Assembly (NCBI RefSeq): GCF_041276405.1
Contig: NZ_JBGGGT010000001.1
Coordinates: forward strand, 1,099,501-1,163,500
DNA: 64,000 nt
Direction: 5' to 3'
From: Microvirga sp. TS319
Lineage (GTDB): Bacteria; Pseudomonadota; Alphaproteobacteria; Rhizobiales; Beijerinckiaceae
Of the stretch, positions 1 to 8,624 are shown piece after piece. Under the pieces are notes generated by a model. It did no database searches, was not told where the DNA came from, and was given only the letters and a program-made list of their open reading frames with translations. The translations under genes were made by a program, and so were the position numbers. Position 1 is the first letter of the stretch; each line of letters opens with the position of its first letter.

Positions 1-588
1 CAGCACGCCCATCTCGTGCAGGAACAGGGTCGCGACCGGCATGACGATGTAGAGCAGTGCCGCCGTGGGTTCCTCCGAGAACGAGACGTAGCCGACGATG
101 GGAAGCCATTCGAGCTTGAGACCGAACAGGATCAGCAGCAGAAGCCCCAGCCAGAACGTCGGAATCGACAGCAGGATCGTCGCGGTCCCCACCAGAACCA
201 GATCGAGCAGGCTGTTCTGGCGCCAGGCCGCGATCATCCCGGCCGGTACGGCGAACAGGGTGGCGAACAGGACTGCGATCAGCACGATCTTGGCGCTGAT
301 CCAGAAGCGGTCGACGACGAGAGGAAGGACGGGCTGGCTCGACGTGATCGATTGTCCGAGATCGCCCTGGAGGATGTTGCCGAACCAGATTGCGAACTGC
401 ACCGGCAAGCTGTGATCGAGCCCGAGCCGCTCCCGCAAGTCCGCAAGGCTCGCCGGATCGGCCATGTCGCCGAGCATCAATGCCGCGGGGTCGCCCGGGA
501 TCAGGCGGATGAGCACGAACACCGAGACCGCCATGATGAGGAGCGTCGGAACCGCCATGACAATCCGCTTGGCTATGAAGCGCAGCAT
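1..588 (-). CDS. Peptide/opine-type ABC transporter permease (DppB family), 3' end outside window
   Basis: The frame runs from ATG at 588 (preceded by a GAGGAG ribosome site) to the left edge of the window, so only about the first 196 residues are visible. The start MLRFIAKRIVMAVPTLLIM is the typical first membrane helix of DppB/OppB permeases, followed by the periplasmic region with RLIPGDPA and further hydrophobic helices. DppB-type proteins form half of the inner-membrane channel for peptides, opines or glutathione. It follows the substrate-binding protein and hydrolase of the same minus-strand operon, so it probably imports the ligand of that binding protein. The second permease and the ATPase would lie beyond the window. 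Confidence 0.88.
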   Translation of the reverse strand, partial: MLRFIAKRIVMAVPTLLIMAVSVFVLIRLIPGDPAALMLGDMADPASLADLRERLGLDHSLPVQFAIWFGNILQGDLGQSITSSQPVLPLVVDRFWISAKIVLIAVLFATLFAVPAGMIAAWRQNSLLDLVLVGTATILLSIPTFWLGLLLLILFGLKLEWLPIVGYVSFSEEPTAALLYIVMPVATLFLHEMGVL

Positions 589-621
589 TGCGTCGCTCTC
601 CTCAGATCGGCCACGGCGAGG

Positions 622-1521
622 TCATGCCGAGGGCATTCCTGCCGAACGCCTGTTGTTCATAACGTCGGCGAAGAAGTCCTGCACCTGGGGCACGACCTGG
701 TTTCCATCGTGCGGCACGTTCGGCACCACATCGAAGCGGACGCGGATGCCGGCGTCTTCGAAGGAGCGGCGAAGGCTTTCGAGCCGCTCCGGGCGCGTCC
801 GGCCGGCATCGTTGGCGCCGGACATCCAATGCGGGCTGCCCTCATGATGGGTGATTTCCCAGGTTTCGAGGTCGGCAGCGCCGACGATCATCTGCACAGG
901 CACCTGCCGCATGGCGGCGAGATCGACCGTAACCCCGAACCTTTCCTTGACGTCGCGGATGCCGACCCACCAGTCGCGTGTCGGATCCAGGAGCGTCACC
1001 GAGCCGGGAGCCCCGATGGATGCGGCCCACAGACGCTTCGGATGAAGGAGGAGGAAGCGGTGGGTGAAGTGACCGCCGCCGGAGAATCCGAACAGCGCGA
1101 AGCGGGCGACGTCCATCCCGTAGCGTTCGCCGACCTCCTCGACGATGGACAGCAGGACCCGGTCATAGCGGATCTCGGCCTCCTGAATGTACTTGAAACC
1201 ATCACGATTGCCGTCGCCCCTGATCCCCACGGGGAAGAGCGGGCACAGGATGATGCAGTTGTTCCAGCGGCCGAACTCGGCGAACCCTTCGCAATACGTC
1301 ATGAATGCCCGGCCGGTTCCGTGCATCGCAACTACGAGTTCGGGAGTCCCCCTGCGCCCCAGATCCGGGGGCACGTAGAGGCAATAGGAAAAGCGCGGAT
1401 CGTGACGACTCGCGAAAACTGTGGTCAGACCGCGATCATAGATCTGCCGCCCGAGATCCTCGGGCCGGATATTGTCGGCTGGCGTGGGTGTATCGGCGCG
1501 ATCCAACGAGAAACTCCGCAT
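622..1521 (-). CDS. Alpha/beta hydrolase (PHB-depolymerase/esterase-like)
   Basis: This 299-residue protein has no signal peptide. It shows the alpha/beta-hydrolase pattern: VVAMHGTGR near residues 63-71 (oxyanion strand and turn), the nucleophile elbow GFSGGG around residue 150, and a late NVPHDGNQV segment that can supply the catalytic His. The fold relatives are poly(3-hydroxyalkanoate) depolymerase-like esterases and acyl hydrolases. It lies between the substrate-binding protein and the permease of a peptide-type ABC operon, so it probably cleaves an ester or amide in the imported compound in the cytoplasm. The substrate cannot be told from sequence. Confidence 0.75.
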   Translation of the reverse strand: MRSFSLDRADTPTPADNIRPEDLGRQIYDRGLTTVFASRHDPRFSYCLYVPPDLGRRGTPELVVAMHGTGRAFMTYCEGFAEFGRWNNCIILCPLFPVGIRGDGNRDGFKYIQEAEIRYDRVLLSIVEEVGERYGMDVARFALFGFSGGGHFTHRFLLLHPKRLWAASIGAPGSVTLLDPTRDWWVGIRDVKERFGVTVDLAAMRQVPVQMIVGAADLETWEITHHEGSPHWMSGANDAGRTRPERLESLRRSFEDAGIRVRFDVVPNVPHDGNQVVPQVQDFFADVMNNRRSAGMPSA

Positions 1522-1590
1522 GAAACCTGAGTGATGCCATGGACCGGCCGACGCAGATGCCGGCCGGTCCGCTGCCGGAGCCGAATGCGA

Positions 1591-3159
1591 TCAATCGGCG
1601 ATGTGAACCTCCCAAGCCCGCGGCTTGGAGAGGACGGAGGCGGTGTAGCCCCGAACCTTCTTGCGGAAGGCGCTGGCCTCGATGCCGTTGTAGAGCATCA
1701 CGAAGGGCACTTCGTTCAGGAAGCGGGCGTGCAGTTCGTCGAAGACTTTCTGACGCTCGGCTTTGTCGGAGATCAGCATCGACTTCTCGAGCAGAGCCTG
1801 CGCCTCGGGATTGTCCCAGACCTTCCGGGGCTGCTTGTCCTTCGGGCCCATGACGGAATCATAGCTCAGGGACGGGTCGAGACGAGCCGAGTACGGGAAC
1901 GCCATGACCTGGTAATTGCCCTTGTTGTACCGGTCGAGCTGAGTGCCCCATTCCAGCACCTCCAGGTTGGCGTTGATGCCGACCGCCTGGAGCATGGCCT
2001 GGATGAGCACGGACGATGCGAAGGTCTGGGGATAGCGCTTGTTCGTCAGGATCGTGATCGGCTCGCCCTTGTAGCCCGCCTCCTTCAGGAGACTCTGCGC
2101 GGCTTGTGCGTCGTACGTATAGCCCTTGTCATGCGCGGCGGTGTGATACGAAGAGCTCAACGGCACAATGGAGTTGTTGTGCTTGGCGAGACCCTCCGTG
2201 ACGGCGGCGGTGATCTGGGGCGTATCGAGCGCCGCCGCAATGGCCTGGCGCAGCTTGACGTTCGACAGAAGCGGATCCCGCGTCTGGATCAGCAGCGCGC
2301 TCAGACCCATGTTCTGTGCGATCGAAAGCTCCAGCGCCGGATTGGCCTTGATCTCCTTCACATCCGCATTGGTGATATCGGGCACGACGTCGATATCCCC
2401 CCGCAGCAGAGCCGCCTTCGCGGCCGCATTGTCAGGGACCACCACGAAGCGAACCTCGTTCACGAGAGGACGCTTCGAGCCGGCATAGCCATCGCTCTTG
2501 CCTTCGGCCGGGTTCGCATAGGCGTCGAACTTGGACAGCTTGACGAACTCGCCGCGCCGCCACTCCTCGAGCTTGAACGGACCGGTTCCGATCGGCTTGT
2601 CCCACGATCCGTCAGCCTTCACGGAATCCTTGTGGATGATCCCGGTCATGCCGCAATCGGTGCGCGCCAGGGTCGCGAGGAACAGGGCATCCGGCCTGTC
2701 GAGACGAAACACGACCGTCTGGGCGTCGGGCGTTTCGACCGCCTGTACTTTCGACCGCCCGCGGCCATCGAATTCGGAGAGGCAGCGCCATTCCGTCTTG
2801 GGGTCCGTGTAGCGCTTCCAGCTCCAGGCGACATCCTCAGGGGTCAGAGGTGCGCCATTGTGAAACGTGACTCCGCTGCGGAGCTTGAACGTGTAGGTGA
2901 GACCATCCTCGGAAACCGAGACCGACTGCGCCAGAAGCGGTTTGATGCTCGCATCCTCGCCATAGGCGACCAGCCCTTCGACCACATGCAGGACGACAGC
3001 GTCTGTGTTGTCGTCCCGGTTGACGCCCGGATTGGTGCTGCGGATGTCCGCATTGAGCGAAATCCGCAGCGGGGTCTGCTGGGCCAGCGCCGGAAGCGCC
3101 GCCGTCAAGGCTCCCGTCATGCAGCCCGCCAATAGAATCCTTGCCTTCACCTTCATCAT
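1591..3159 (-). CDS. Peptide/opine-type ABC transporter substrate-binding protein (SBP_bac_5)
   Basis: This is a 522-residue periplasmic protein with a Sec signal peptide (hydrophobic stretch ending LPALAQQ). The mature part has the family-5 solute-binding pattern: a DNTDAVVLHVVEGL stretch, LAQSVSVSEDGLTYTFKLR, and GVTFHNGAPLTPEDV. The family binds oligopeptides, opines, nickel chelates or glutathione and delivers them to DppBC-type permeases. GGAGGA precedes a double ATG at 3159/3156, so the start is one of these two. It is the second gene of a minus operon starting with the C45 hydrolase at 4403. Confidence 0.92.
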   Translation of the reverse strand: MMKVKARILLAGCMTGALTAALPALAQQTPLRISLNADIRSTNPGVNRDDNTDAVVLHVVEGLVAYGEDASIKPLLAQSVSVSEDGLTYTFKLRSGVTFHNGAPLTPEDVAWSWKRYTDPKTEWRCLSEFDGRGRSKVQAVETPDAQTVVFRLDRPDALFLATLARTDCGMTGIIHKDSVKADGSWDKPIGTGPFKLEEWRRGEFVKLSKFDAYANPAEGKSDGYAGSKRPLVNEVRFVVVPDNAAAKAALLRGDIDVVPDITNADVKEIKANPALELSIAQNMGLSALLIQTRDPLLSNVKLRQAIAAALDTPQITAAVTEGLAKHNNSIVPLSSSYHTAAHDKGYTYDAQAAQSLLKEAGYKGEPITILTNKRYPQTFASSVLIQAMLQAVGINANLEVLEWGTQLDRYNKGNYQVMAFPYSARLDPSLSYDSVMGPKDKQPRKVWDNPEAQALLEKSMLISDKAERQKVFDELHARFLNEVPFVMLYNGIEASAFRKKVRGYTASVLSKPRAWEVHIAD

Positions 3160-3224
3160 TATCCTCCGACAATCGTCCTTGTTCCCACGCCGTCTTCTTT
3201 GTTGTCGCAGCTCGTGGCGGCTGC

Positions 3225-4403
3225 TTAGAGGGCCTTCACATACGGTGTCGCAGGGGCCGCTCCGGGCCCGGACTGAAAGGCCGGACGCTGAATCTCCATG
3301 TCGAGCCTATATGTGATGAACGTCCGGTCGAGCGCCGGAAGCATGGCAACCTCCATGAGGCCGCTCATCGGCTCCATCACGATCATCGCCACCGTCGCGC
3401 TCAGATTGCTGCTGAGATTCTTGCGCGGCGGGCGGCAGACCGACCACGGCGTCTCGAAGTCGTCGAATAGCGCGTTCTTGACCACGTCACGCGTCACGCT
3501 GCCGAGGTGAGGCTCGATCAGCGCTCGGACGCGCAGGTCCCGATAGAGGCTGTCCGGCGTGTTCGCGATACCGGTGTCCTTGAGCTTCGTGAGAGCGATC
3601 GGGCTCTGGAAGTGATTGGCATGAACGACGAGGCCGCGCTCCGGCAGCACCTGAAACGTTTCGTCGGGCGCACATTCGAAATCGATAGCGATGCCGTTGG
3701 CATGGCTGACGATCATGTTGTTCGCCGCCGACTTGCGGGTCGTGTAGACGGCCTGCATCGAGGCCGCCAGCTGCCTCTGCTCCAGAACCTTCCGGCGGAT
3801 CAAGGCGAGCGGGACGCCGAGTCTTTGATAGTCGCGATCCGTCTCAAGGTAGTTCGCCGTGATTGCAATCCCGGCCGCGTTGAAACCCGACCGCGCGAGC
3901 GCTCCGGCCTCCGTGAAGGTCAGGATGTCAGGACCGTCTTCGCGCCTGATCTTGAGAACCACCGCCGTTTCCGCGCATTCCGCCTTCCAGTCCCAGTTCT
4001 GGGCGTGAATGAGGCGCCCCTCGGCCGTCATCTCGGGCAGGACGACGACGCCTGTGCATCCATCGGGCTCTTCGTCGAGCGCCTCCCACTCGGCGACAGG
4101 GCGGCGGGCCAGCTTCAGGATCTCGGTCCTGGCATTCAGGAGCACGACGGATTCCAGCGCCACCCCTGCGCCCTCGGCAATGCCACGCATCTCCTCGAGA
4201 TAGGTTGGATCGAACCGGTCGATGGCGGGCAGAAACTTATCCACGAGCGCCGCGATGTCGTCCTTGAACGGCTTTTGACCGGCGATCTGTGACGAATAAT
4301 GCTCGATTCCGAGCCGCACCCTGCCCGCCGCCTGCTCGCCATACTGGCGCCCGCGTTCACGAGGGGCGCCGGACACTTCAATGAGCGGACAAGGCGTGGC
4401 CAT
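3225..4403 (-). CDS. C45-family autoproteolytic acyltransferase/hydrolase
   Basis: This 392-residue protein resembles acyl-coenzyme A:6-aminopenicillanic-acid acyltransferase (peptidase family C45, Ntn-hydrolase fold). Family members self-cleave before an internal Cys, which then becomes the N-terminal nucleophile. Here the likely cleavage is at Gly115-Cys116 in EPDGCTGVV, followed by the conserved GRLIHAQNWDW and later ANHF and SLYRDLR motifs. There is no signal peptide. It is the first gene of the minus operon, divergent from the GntR gene. It could hydrolyse an N-acyl amino acid or amide taken up by the adjacent transporter; the substrate is unknown. Confidence 0.85.
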   Translation of the reverse strand: MATPCPLIEVSGAPRERGRQYGEQAAGRVRLGIEHYSSQIAGQKPFKDDIAALVDKFLPAIDRFDPTYLEEMRGIAEGAGVALESVVLLNARTEILKLARRPVAEWEALDEEPDGCTGVVVLPEMTAEGRLIHAQNWDWKAECAETAVVLKIRREDGPDILTFTEAGALARSGFNAAGIAITANYLETDRDYQRLGVPLALIRRKVLEQRQLAASMQAVYTTRKSAANNMIVSHANGIAIDFECAPDETFQVLPERGLVVHANHFQSPIALTKLKDTGIANTPDSLYRDLRVRALIEPHLGSVTRDVVKNALFDDFETPWSVCRPPRKNLSSNLSATVAMIVMEPMSGLMEVAMLPALDRTFITYRLDMEIQRPAFQSGPGAAPATPYVKAL

Positions 4404-4448
4404 CTGGAAATTCTCTTTCGGTAACTCGGCTGTTCGACTGGACTAAGT

Positions 4449-4470
4449 GTATTTCATAGTGATAGAATAC
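4449..4470. promoter_or_regulatory. Probable GntR operator in the divergent promoter region
   Basis: The 22 bases form an imperfect palindrome with GTATT at the left end and AATAC at the right end. The left half GTATTTCATAG recurs exactly at 5386-5396, on the other side of the GntR gene. The site lies between the divergent C45 hydrolase gene and gntR and could control both. Confidence 0.6.
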
Positions 4471-4490
4471 AATCAATAGGGAAGTTCGGA

Positions 4491-5375
4491 ATGTTTCAAC
4501 CCACTCGCCTGCAGCAGGAATTGGCCGATCGCATCGTTCGCCTCGTGAACGAAGATGGACTTCAGGTCGGCACGTTTCTGAATGAGAACAACCTGGCGAA
4601 GCGGCTGGAGGTCTCACGAACTCCCGTACGAGGAGCCCTTCAGTACCTCGAGCATCGGGGAATTGTCGTGCGGCGCCCGAATCGGGGGATGGAGCTCATT
4701 GCCCTCCCAGAACAGGCGCCCGCTGCAGCGTCAGTGAACACGGATGAGGAATGGCTGGTGCGGATTGCCCGCGATCATCGCAGGGGCGAGCTCTCCCAGG
4801 ACTTCTCCGAGGTCGAGATCATGCGGCGCTACAGCCTGAACCGCCCGACGGTCCAACGCATCCTGTCGCGCCTCTCTGATCTCGAGATGGTGGAGCGCAA
4901 ACCGGGTTACGGCTGGAGGTTTGCAACCGGATTCCGCGACCCTGCCGCCCGCGACGAAAGCTATCGTTTTCGTCTGCTCGTCGAGCCTATGGGACTCCTT
5001 GAACCAACCTTCCGGCTCGACCGGCACTGGATCGAGGAGATGCGCCGACGCCACGCCGAGACGCTCGAGCGTCCTTGGCAGGAAACCTCGAGCATCGCGT
5101 TCTTCGAGATGAATGCGGCCTTCCACGAGGGCCTGGCGGCAGCCTCCGGGAACCGGTTCATCCACTCCGCCATCCGACACCAGAACCAGCTCAGGCGCTT
5201 CTCCCAGTACGACTGGAAATTCGGCTTCGAGCGCGTGGTGATCAATTGCCGCGAGCATATGGAGATCCTCGACTATCTCGCCAAAGGCGAGCGCGAGGTC
5301 GCCTCGGTTCTGTTGCGCCGGCACCTTGAGAGGGCGAGCCAGGTCAGATCGCGCGACAATCCGGATCCGGGCTAG
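4491..5375 (+). CDS. GntR-family transcriptional regulator with FCD-like ligand domain
   Basis: This is a 294-residue regulator. Residues about 5-70 form a GntR winged helix (NNLAKRLEVSRTPVRGALQYLEHRGIV). A second winged-helix-like segment appears at about 84-150 (EIMRRYSLNRPTVQRILSRLSDLEMV), before an all-helical FCD-like C-terminal domain with the SGNRFIHSAIRHQNQLRRF stretch. The start at 4491 is supported by an upstream GGGAAG. It lies between the divergent ABC/C45 operon and the aminotransferase gene, with likely operators on both sides, so it probably senses the catabolised compound and controls all three units. The second HTH-like segment is unusual for this family. Confidence 0.88.
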   Translation: MFQPTRLQQELADRIVRLVNEDGLQVGTFLNENNLAKRLEVSRTPVRGALQYLEHRGIVVRRPNRGMELIALPEQAPAAASVNTDEEWLVRIARDHRRGELSQDFSEVEIMRRYSLNRPTVQRILSRLSDLEMVERKPGYGWRFATGFRDPAARDESYRFRLLVEPMGLLEPTFRLDRHWIEEMRRRHAETLERPWQETSSIAFFEMNAAFHEGLAAASGNRFIHSAIRHQNQLRRFSQYDWKFGFERVVINCREHMEILDYLAKGEREVASVLLRRHLERASQVRSRDNPDPG

Positions 5376-5383
5376 ACCCAATC

Positions 5384-5412
5384 TGTATTTCATAGCGACA
5401 AAAATCTACAGC
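5384..5412. promoter_or_regulatory. Second probable GntR operator, upstream of the aminotransferase gene
   Basis: This site contains GTATTTCATAG (5386-5396), identical to the left half of the operator at 4449, inside a segment with CTGTA and TACAG ends. It lies just after the gntR stop and about 40 bases before the aminotransferase start, a good position for an operator. Confidence 0.5.
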
Positions 5413-5450
5413 TCTGCCCAACGAGAGCCCATCCTTCCAGGAGCAAGCCG

Positions 5451-6794
5451 ATGACTGCCTCGACACCGACCGCCAGCCGCCCGTTCACCAATGAGGGGGG
5501 CGCCTCCTTTTGGCTGCCCTTCACGGCGATGCGACAGTTTCGCTCGAATCCGATGATGTTCGTCGGCGCAGAAGGCATGCATTACATCGCGGAGGATGGC
5601 CGCCGGGTCCTTGATGCCATGGCGGGCCTCTGGTGCGTCAACGCGGGACATGCCCAGCCCCGGATCGTCGAGGCCATCCGTGAAGCTGCGGGCCGTCTAG
5701 ATTTCGTCTCCTCGTTCAAGATGAGCCATCCGGGCGCATTCGAGCTTGCGGGCCGCCTCACGGGCATCGCTCCCGAAGGCTTCGAGCACGTGTTCTTCAC
5801 AAATTCCGGCTCCGAGGCGGTGGACAGCGCGCTCAAGATCGCCCGCGCCTATCACCGCGCCCGCGGGGATTCGGGGCGCACGAAGTTCATCGGGCGCGCC
5901 AAGGGCTATCACGGCATGGGTTTCGGGGGCCTCTCGGTCGGCGGCATCGGCCGACATAAACGGGATTTCGGCCCTCTCCTCCCGGATGTGGCTCACCTGT
6001 CGCTGCCCTATGACCGCTCCGCGATGGGGTTCTCGCGCGGCTGTCCTGAAACGGGAGCCTATTATGCGAGCGAACTGGAGAGCCTTCTGCAGATTCAGGA
6101 TCCTTCGACGGTTGCAGCCGTGATCGTCGAGCCTGTCATCGGCTCGGGGGGCGTCTATCCACCTCCTCTGCAATATCTCGAACGCCTGCGGTCGATTTGT
6201 ACGCGACACGGCATCCTTCTTATCTTCGACGAGGTCATCACAGGCTTCGGCCGCCTCGGGACGGCTTTCGCGGCTCAGGCCCTGGGCGTCACGCCGGACA
6301 TCATCACCTGTGCCAAAGGGATGACCAACGGTGCGGTCCCGATGGGCGGCGTTCTCCTGCGCGACTTCGTGTTCGATGCCTTCATGGCCGGGCCGCCGGA
6401 GGTGATCGAGCTCTTCCACGGCTATACCTATTCAGGGCACCCCCTCGCCTGTGCGGCCGGTCTCGCCGCGCTTGACGTGTATCAGGAACTCGGCCTGTTC
6501 GAGCGGGCCGCCGCGATCGCCCCTCTCTGGGAGGAGGCGCTGCACAGCCTGAAAGGCGAGCGCCACGTTGCAGATATTCGAAACATCGGGCTTCTCGGCG
6601 TGGTGGAGTTCGAACCTCGCGCGGGCGAGCCGGGAGCCCGCGGCACTCTTTGCGCGCAGGCATGTTACGAGGATGGCGTTCTCGTCCGGGCATCGGGCGA
6701 TCTCATCGTCCTGTCTCCGCCCCTGATCGTCGAAGCCGAGCAGATCGACCAGATGGTCAACAGCATTCGCCGTGCTATCAAACAGATGAACTGA
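5451..6794 (+). CDS. Class III pyridoxal-phosphate aminotransferase (omega-amino acid:pyruvate type)
   Basis: This 447-residue cytoplasmic PLP enzyme starts at an ATG with AGGAG eight bases upstream. Recognisable features are the NSGSEAVDSALKIAR cofactor loop, the strand IFDEVITGFGRLG with the PLP-pyridine Asp, and the Schiff-base Lys in TCAKGMTNGAVPMG. Length and layout match class III transaminases that act on terminal amines such as beta-alanine, GABA, taurine or polyamines, giving an aldehyde. The following aldehyde dehydrogenase gene would oxidise that product, so the two form a transamination-oxidation pair under the GntR regulator. The substrate is not determined. Confidence 0.9.
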   Translation: MTASTPTASRPFTNEGGASFWLPFTAMRQFRSNPMMFVGAEGMHYIAEDGRRVLDAMAGLWCVNAGHAQPRIVEAIREAAGRLDFVSSFKMSHPGAFELAGRLTGIAPEGFEHVFFTNSGSEAVDSALKIARAYHRARGDSGRTKFIGRAKGYHGMGFGGLSVGGIGRHKRDFGPLLPDVAHLSLPYDRSAMGFSRGCPETGAYYASELESLLQIQDPSTVAAVIVEPVIGSGGVYPPPLQYLERLRSICTRHGILLIFDEVITGFGRLGTAFAAQALGVTPDIITCAKGMTNGAVPMGGVLLRDFVFDAFMAGPPEVIELFHGYTYSGHPLACAAGLAALDVYQELGLFERAAAIAPLWEEALHSLKGERHVADIRNIGLLGVVEFEPRAGEPGARGTLCAQACYEDGVLVRASGDLIVLSPPLIVEAEQIDQMVNSIRRAIKQMN

Positions 6795-6826
6795 CGTTTG
6801 CAGACCGCGCATCCGGAGAACGAGAC

Positions 6827-8263
6827 GTGCCACATCACCATGAATTCTACATCGATAGCCAGTGGGTCGCCCCGGCGGGGCAAAATGTCATCGACGTGAT
6901 CGATCCCGCCACGGAAGAAACGGTCGCGACCATTGCGGCCGGCGAAGCGGCTGACGTGGAACGGGCCGTCGCTGCCGCACGGCGGGCCTTCGCGAGCTAT
7001 GGCCAGACGCGCCGTGAGGAGCGCCTGGACCTGCTCACGAAGATCATCGCCGTCTATCGCCGGCGCAGCGATGAGCTGGCCGAGGCGATCTCCACCGAGA
7101 TGGGCGCGCCCCTCGCCTTCGCGCGCGAGCGCCATGTGCCGGCCGGCCTAGGTCATCTTCAGCGCACCGTCGAGGTTCTGAAAACTTACGAGTTCGACGA
7201 AGCAGTCAATGAAACATTGATCACCCGCGAGCCCATCGGCGTCTGCGGACTGATCACGCCCTGGAACTGGCCCCTGAACCAGATCGCCTGCAAGGTCGGC
7301 CCGGCCCTTGCGGCCGGATGCACGATGGTCCTGAAGCCCAGCGAGGTCGCTCCGCTCTCGGCATTGATCTTCACGGAAATCCTGCACGAGGCGGGCGTTC
7401 CGGCAGGAGTGTTCAATCTCGTCAACGGCGATGGGCCTCATGTCGGACAGGCTCTTGCAAGCCATCAGGACGTGGACATGATCTCGTTCACAGGCTCGAC
7501 CCGAGCCGGAACCCTCGTCGCGAAAGCGGCCGCCGATACGGTCAAGCGCGTTCATCAGGAACTCGGCGGCAAGTCCCCGAACATCCTGCTCGACGACGCG
7601 GATGTGGAGGCAGCCGTCACGCACGGCGCTCGGGCCTGCTTTGCCAATAGCGGGCAATCGTGCAACGCGCCGACGCGCCTGCTCGTGCCGTTCGATCGCC
7701 AAGACCAGGCCGTGGCGATCGCCAGGCGCATCGCCGAAGAGACCGTCGTCGGGAATCCCCGCTCCGCCTCCACCACCATCGGCCCCGTCGTCAGCGAACT
7801 CCAGTTCGCTCGGATCCAGAGCCTGATCGAGGCTGGAATCGCGGAAGGGGCAACCCTCGTCACGGGAGGGTTGGGACGCCCGGCCGGTTTTGACCGCGGC
7901 TATTACGTGCGGCCGACCGTGTTCGCGAACGTGCGCAACGACATGAGCATCGCACGGGAGGAAATCTTCGGGCCGGTATTGTCGATTCTGCCCTACAAAG
8001 GCGAGGAGGACGCGATCCGGATCGCCAATGAGACGGTCTACGGATTGTCGAGCTATGTGACCTCGGGCGATCCAGAACGCGCCCGCCGGGTGGCCCGCCG
8101 CATTCGGGCCGGCATGGTTCATCTGAATGGCGCGCGCGGCGATAACGCGGCCGCTTTCGGCGGGTACAAGCGATCCGGCAACGGACGTGAATGGGGCCGG
8201 TTCGGGTTCGAGGAGTTTCTCGAAACCAAGTCGATGTTCGGCTACCTGGCGCAATCACACTAA
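6827..8263 (+). CDS. NAD(P)-dependent aldehyde dehydrogenase
   Basis: This 478-residue ALDH-superfamily protein starts at GTG 6827, with GGAG about nine bases upstream. A longer reading from 6650 would overlap the aminotransferase gene in another frame and has no support. Motifs are TPWNWPLNQ and KPSEVAPLSA (cofactor site), FTGSTRAG, the general base in QELGGKSPN, and the catalytic Cys in NSGQSCNAPTR. The probable role is oxidation of the aldehyde made by the preceding aminotransferase to the acid. The 32-base gap to the upstream gene suggests co-transcription. Confidence 0.92.
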   Translation: MPHHHEFYIDSQWVAPAGQNVIDVIDPATEETVATIAAGEAADVERAVAAARRAFASYGQTRREERLDLLTKIIAVYRRRSDELAEAISTEMGAPLAFARERHVPAGLGHLQRTVEVLKTYEFDEAVNETLITREPIGVCGLITPWNWPLNQIACKVGPALAAGCTMVLKPSEVAPLSALIFTEILHEAGVPAGVFNLVNGDGPHVGQALASHQDVDMISFTGSTRAGTLVAKAAADTVKRVHQELGGKSPNILLDDADVEAAVTHGARACFANSGQSCNAPTRLLVPFDRQDQAVAIARRIAEETVVGNPRSASTTIGPVVSELQFARIQSLIEAGIAEGATLVTGGLGRPAGFDRGYYVRPTVFANVRNDMSIAREEIFGPVLSILPYKGEEDAIRIANETVYGLSSYVTSGDPERARRVARRIRAGMVHLNGARGDNAAAFGGYKRSGNGREWGRFGFEEFLETKSMFGYLAQSH

Positions 8264-8580
8264 GGAATGTGCCCCTTGAGCATCGGACCCATAAGTGGAC
8301 TTGCACTCTTGGGATTGAATCCGATGCTCCCTTCTTGGAACGAGCGCATCGATTGAGCGGACCCGAAGGGCCGCGCCAGCGAATCCCGGGTCCACTTTTC
8401 GCGAGCGCGGCCCGCCAGGTCCGTCAGGTCCGCACGCTGCGCTAGAGCATCCGCCGTGAAAAGATGCTCGTGACCATAGACTGACTGCATCGGATGTGGG
8501 ATCGATTTCACACCCGATGCTGTAGAGAGGCGCATCGTTCTTGCGGAAAGTCGGGTCCACTTCGCCGAAGAACGATCTCA
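8264..8580. repeat. Cluster of palindromic intergenic repeats
   Basis: This gene-free stretch between convergent genes holds at least two copies of the window's composite repeat. One hairpin has GCATCGGA...TCCGATGC-type arms and the other GCGCATCG...CGATGCG-type arms, with the inner core GTCCACTT. Other copies lie near 19.9, 20.4, 21.1, 41.1, 44.5, 45.3 and 60.3 kb. They resemble REP/BIME-type intergenic repeats and may also act as terminators. Confidence 0.7.
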
Positions 8581-8624
8581 TGGGGCACCGGCCGATGTCA
8601 GGGTCCGGCGCCCCATCATGAAGG

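Noticed and set aside
16..1530. Long plus-strand open frames over 16-1530 and 1531-3135
   Set aside because: They are antisense shadows of the permease, hydrolase and binding-protein genes. They have unnatural Arg/Asp-rich composition and no family likeness.
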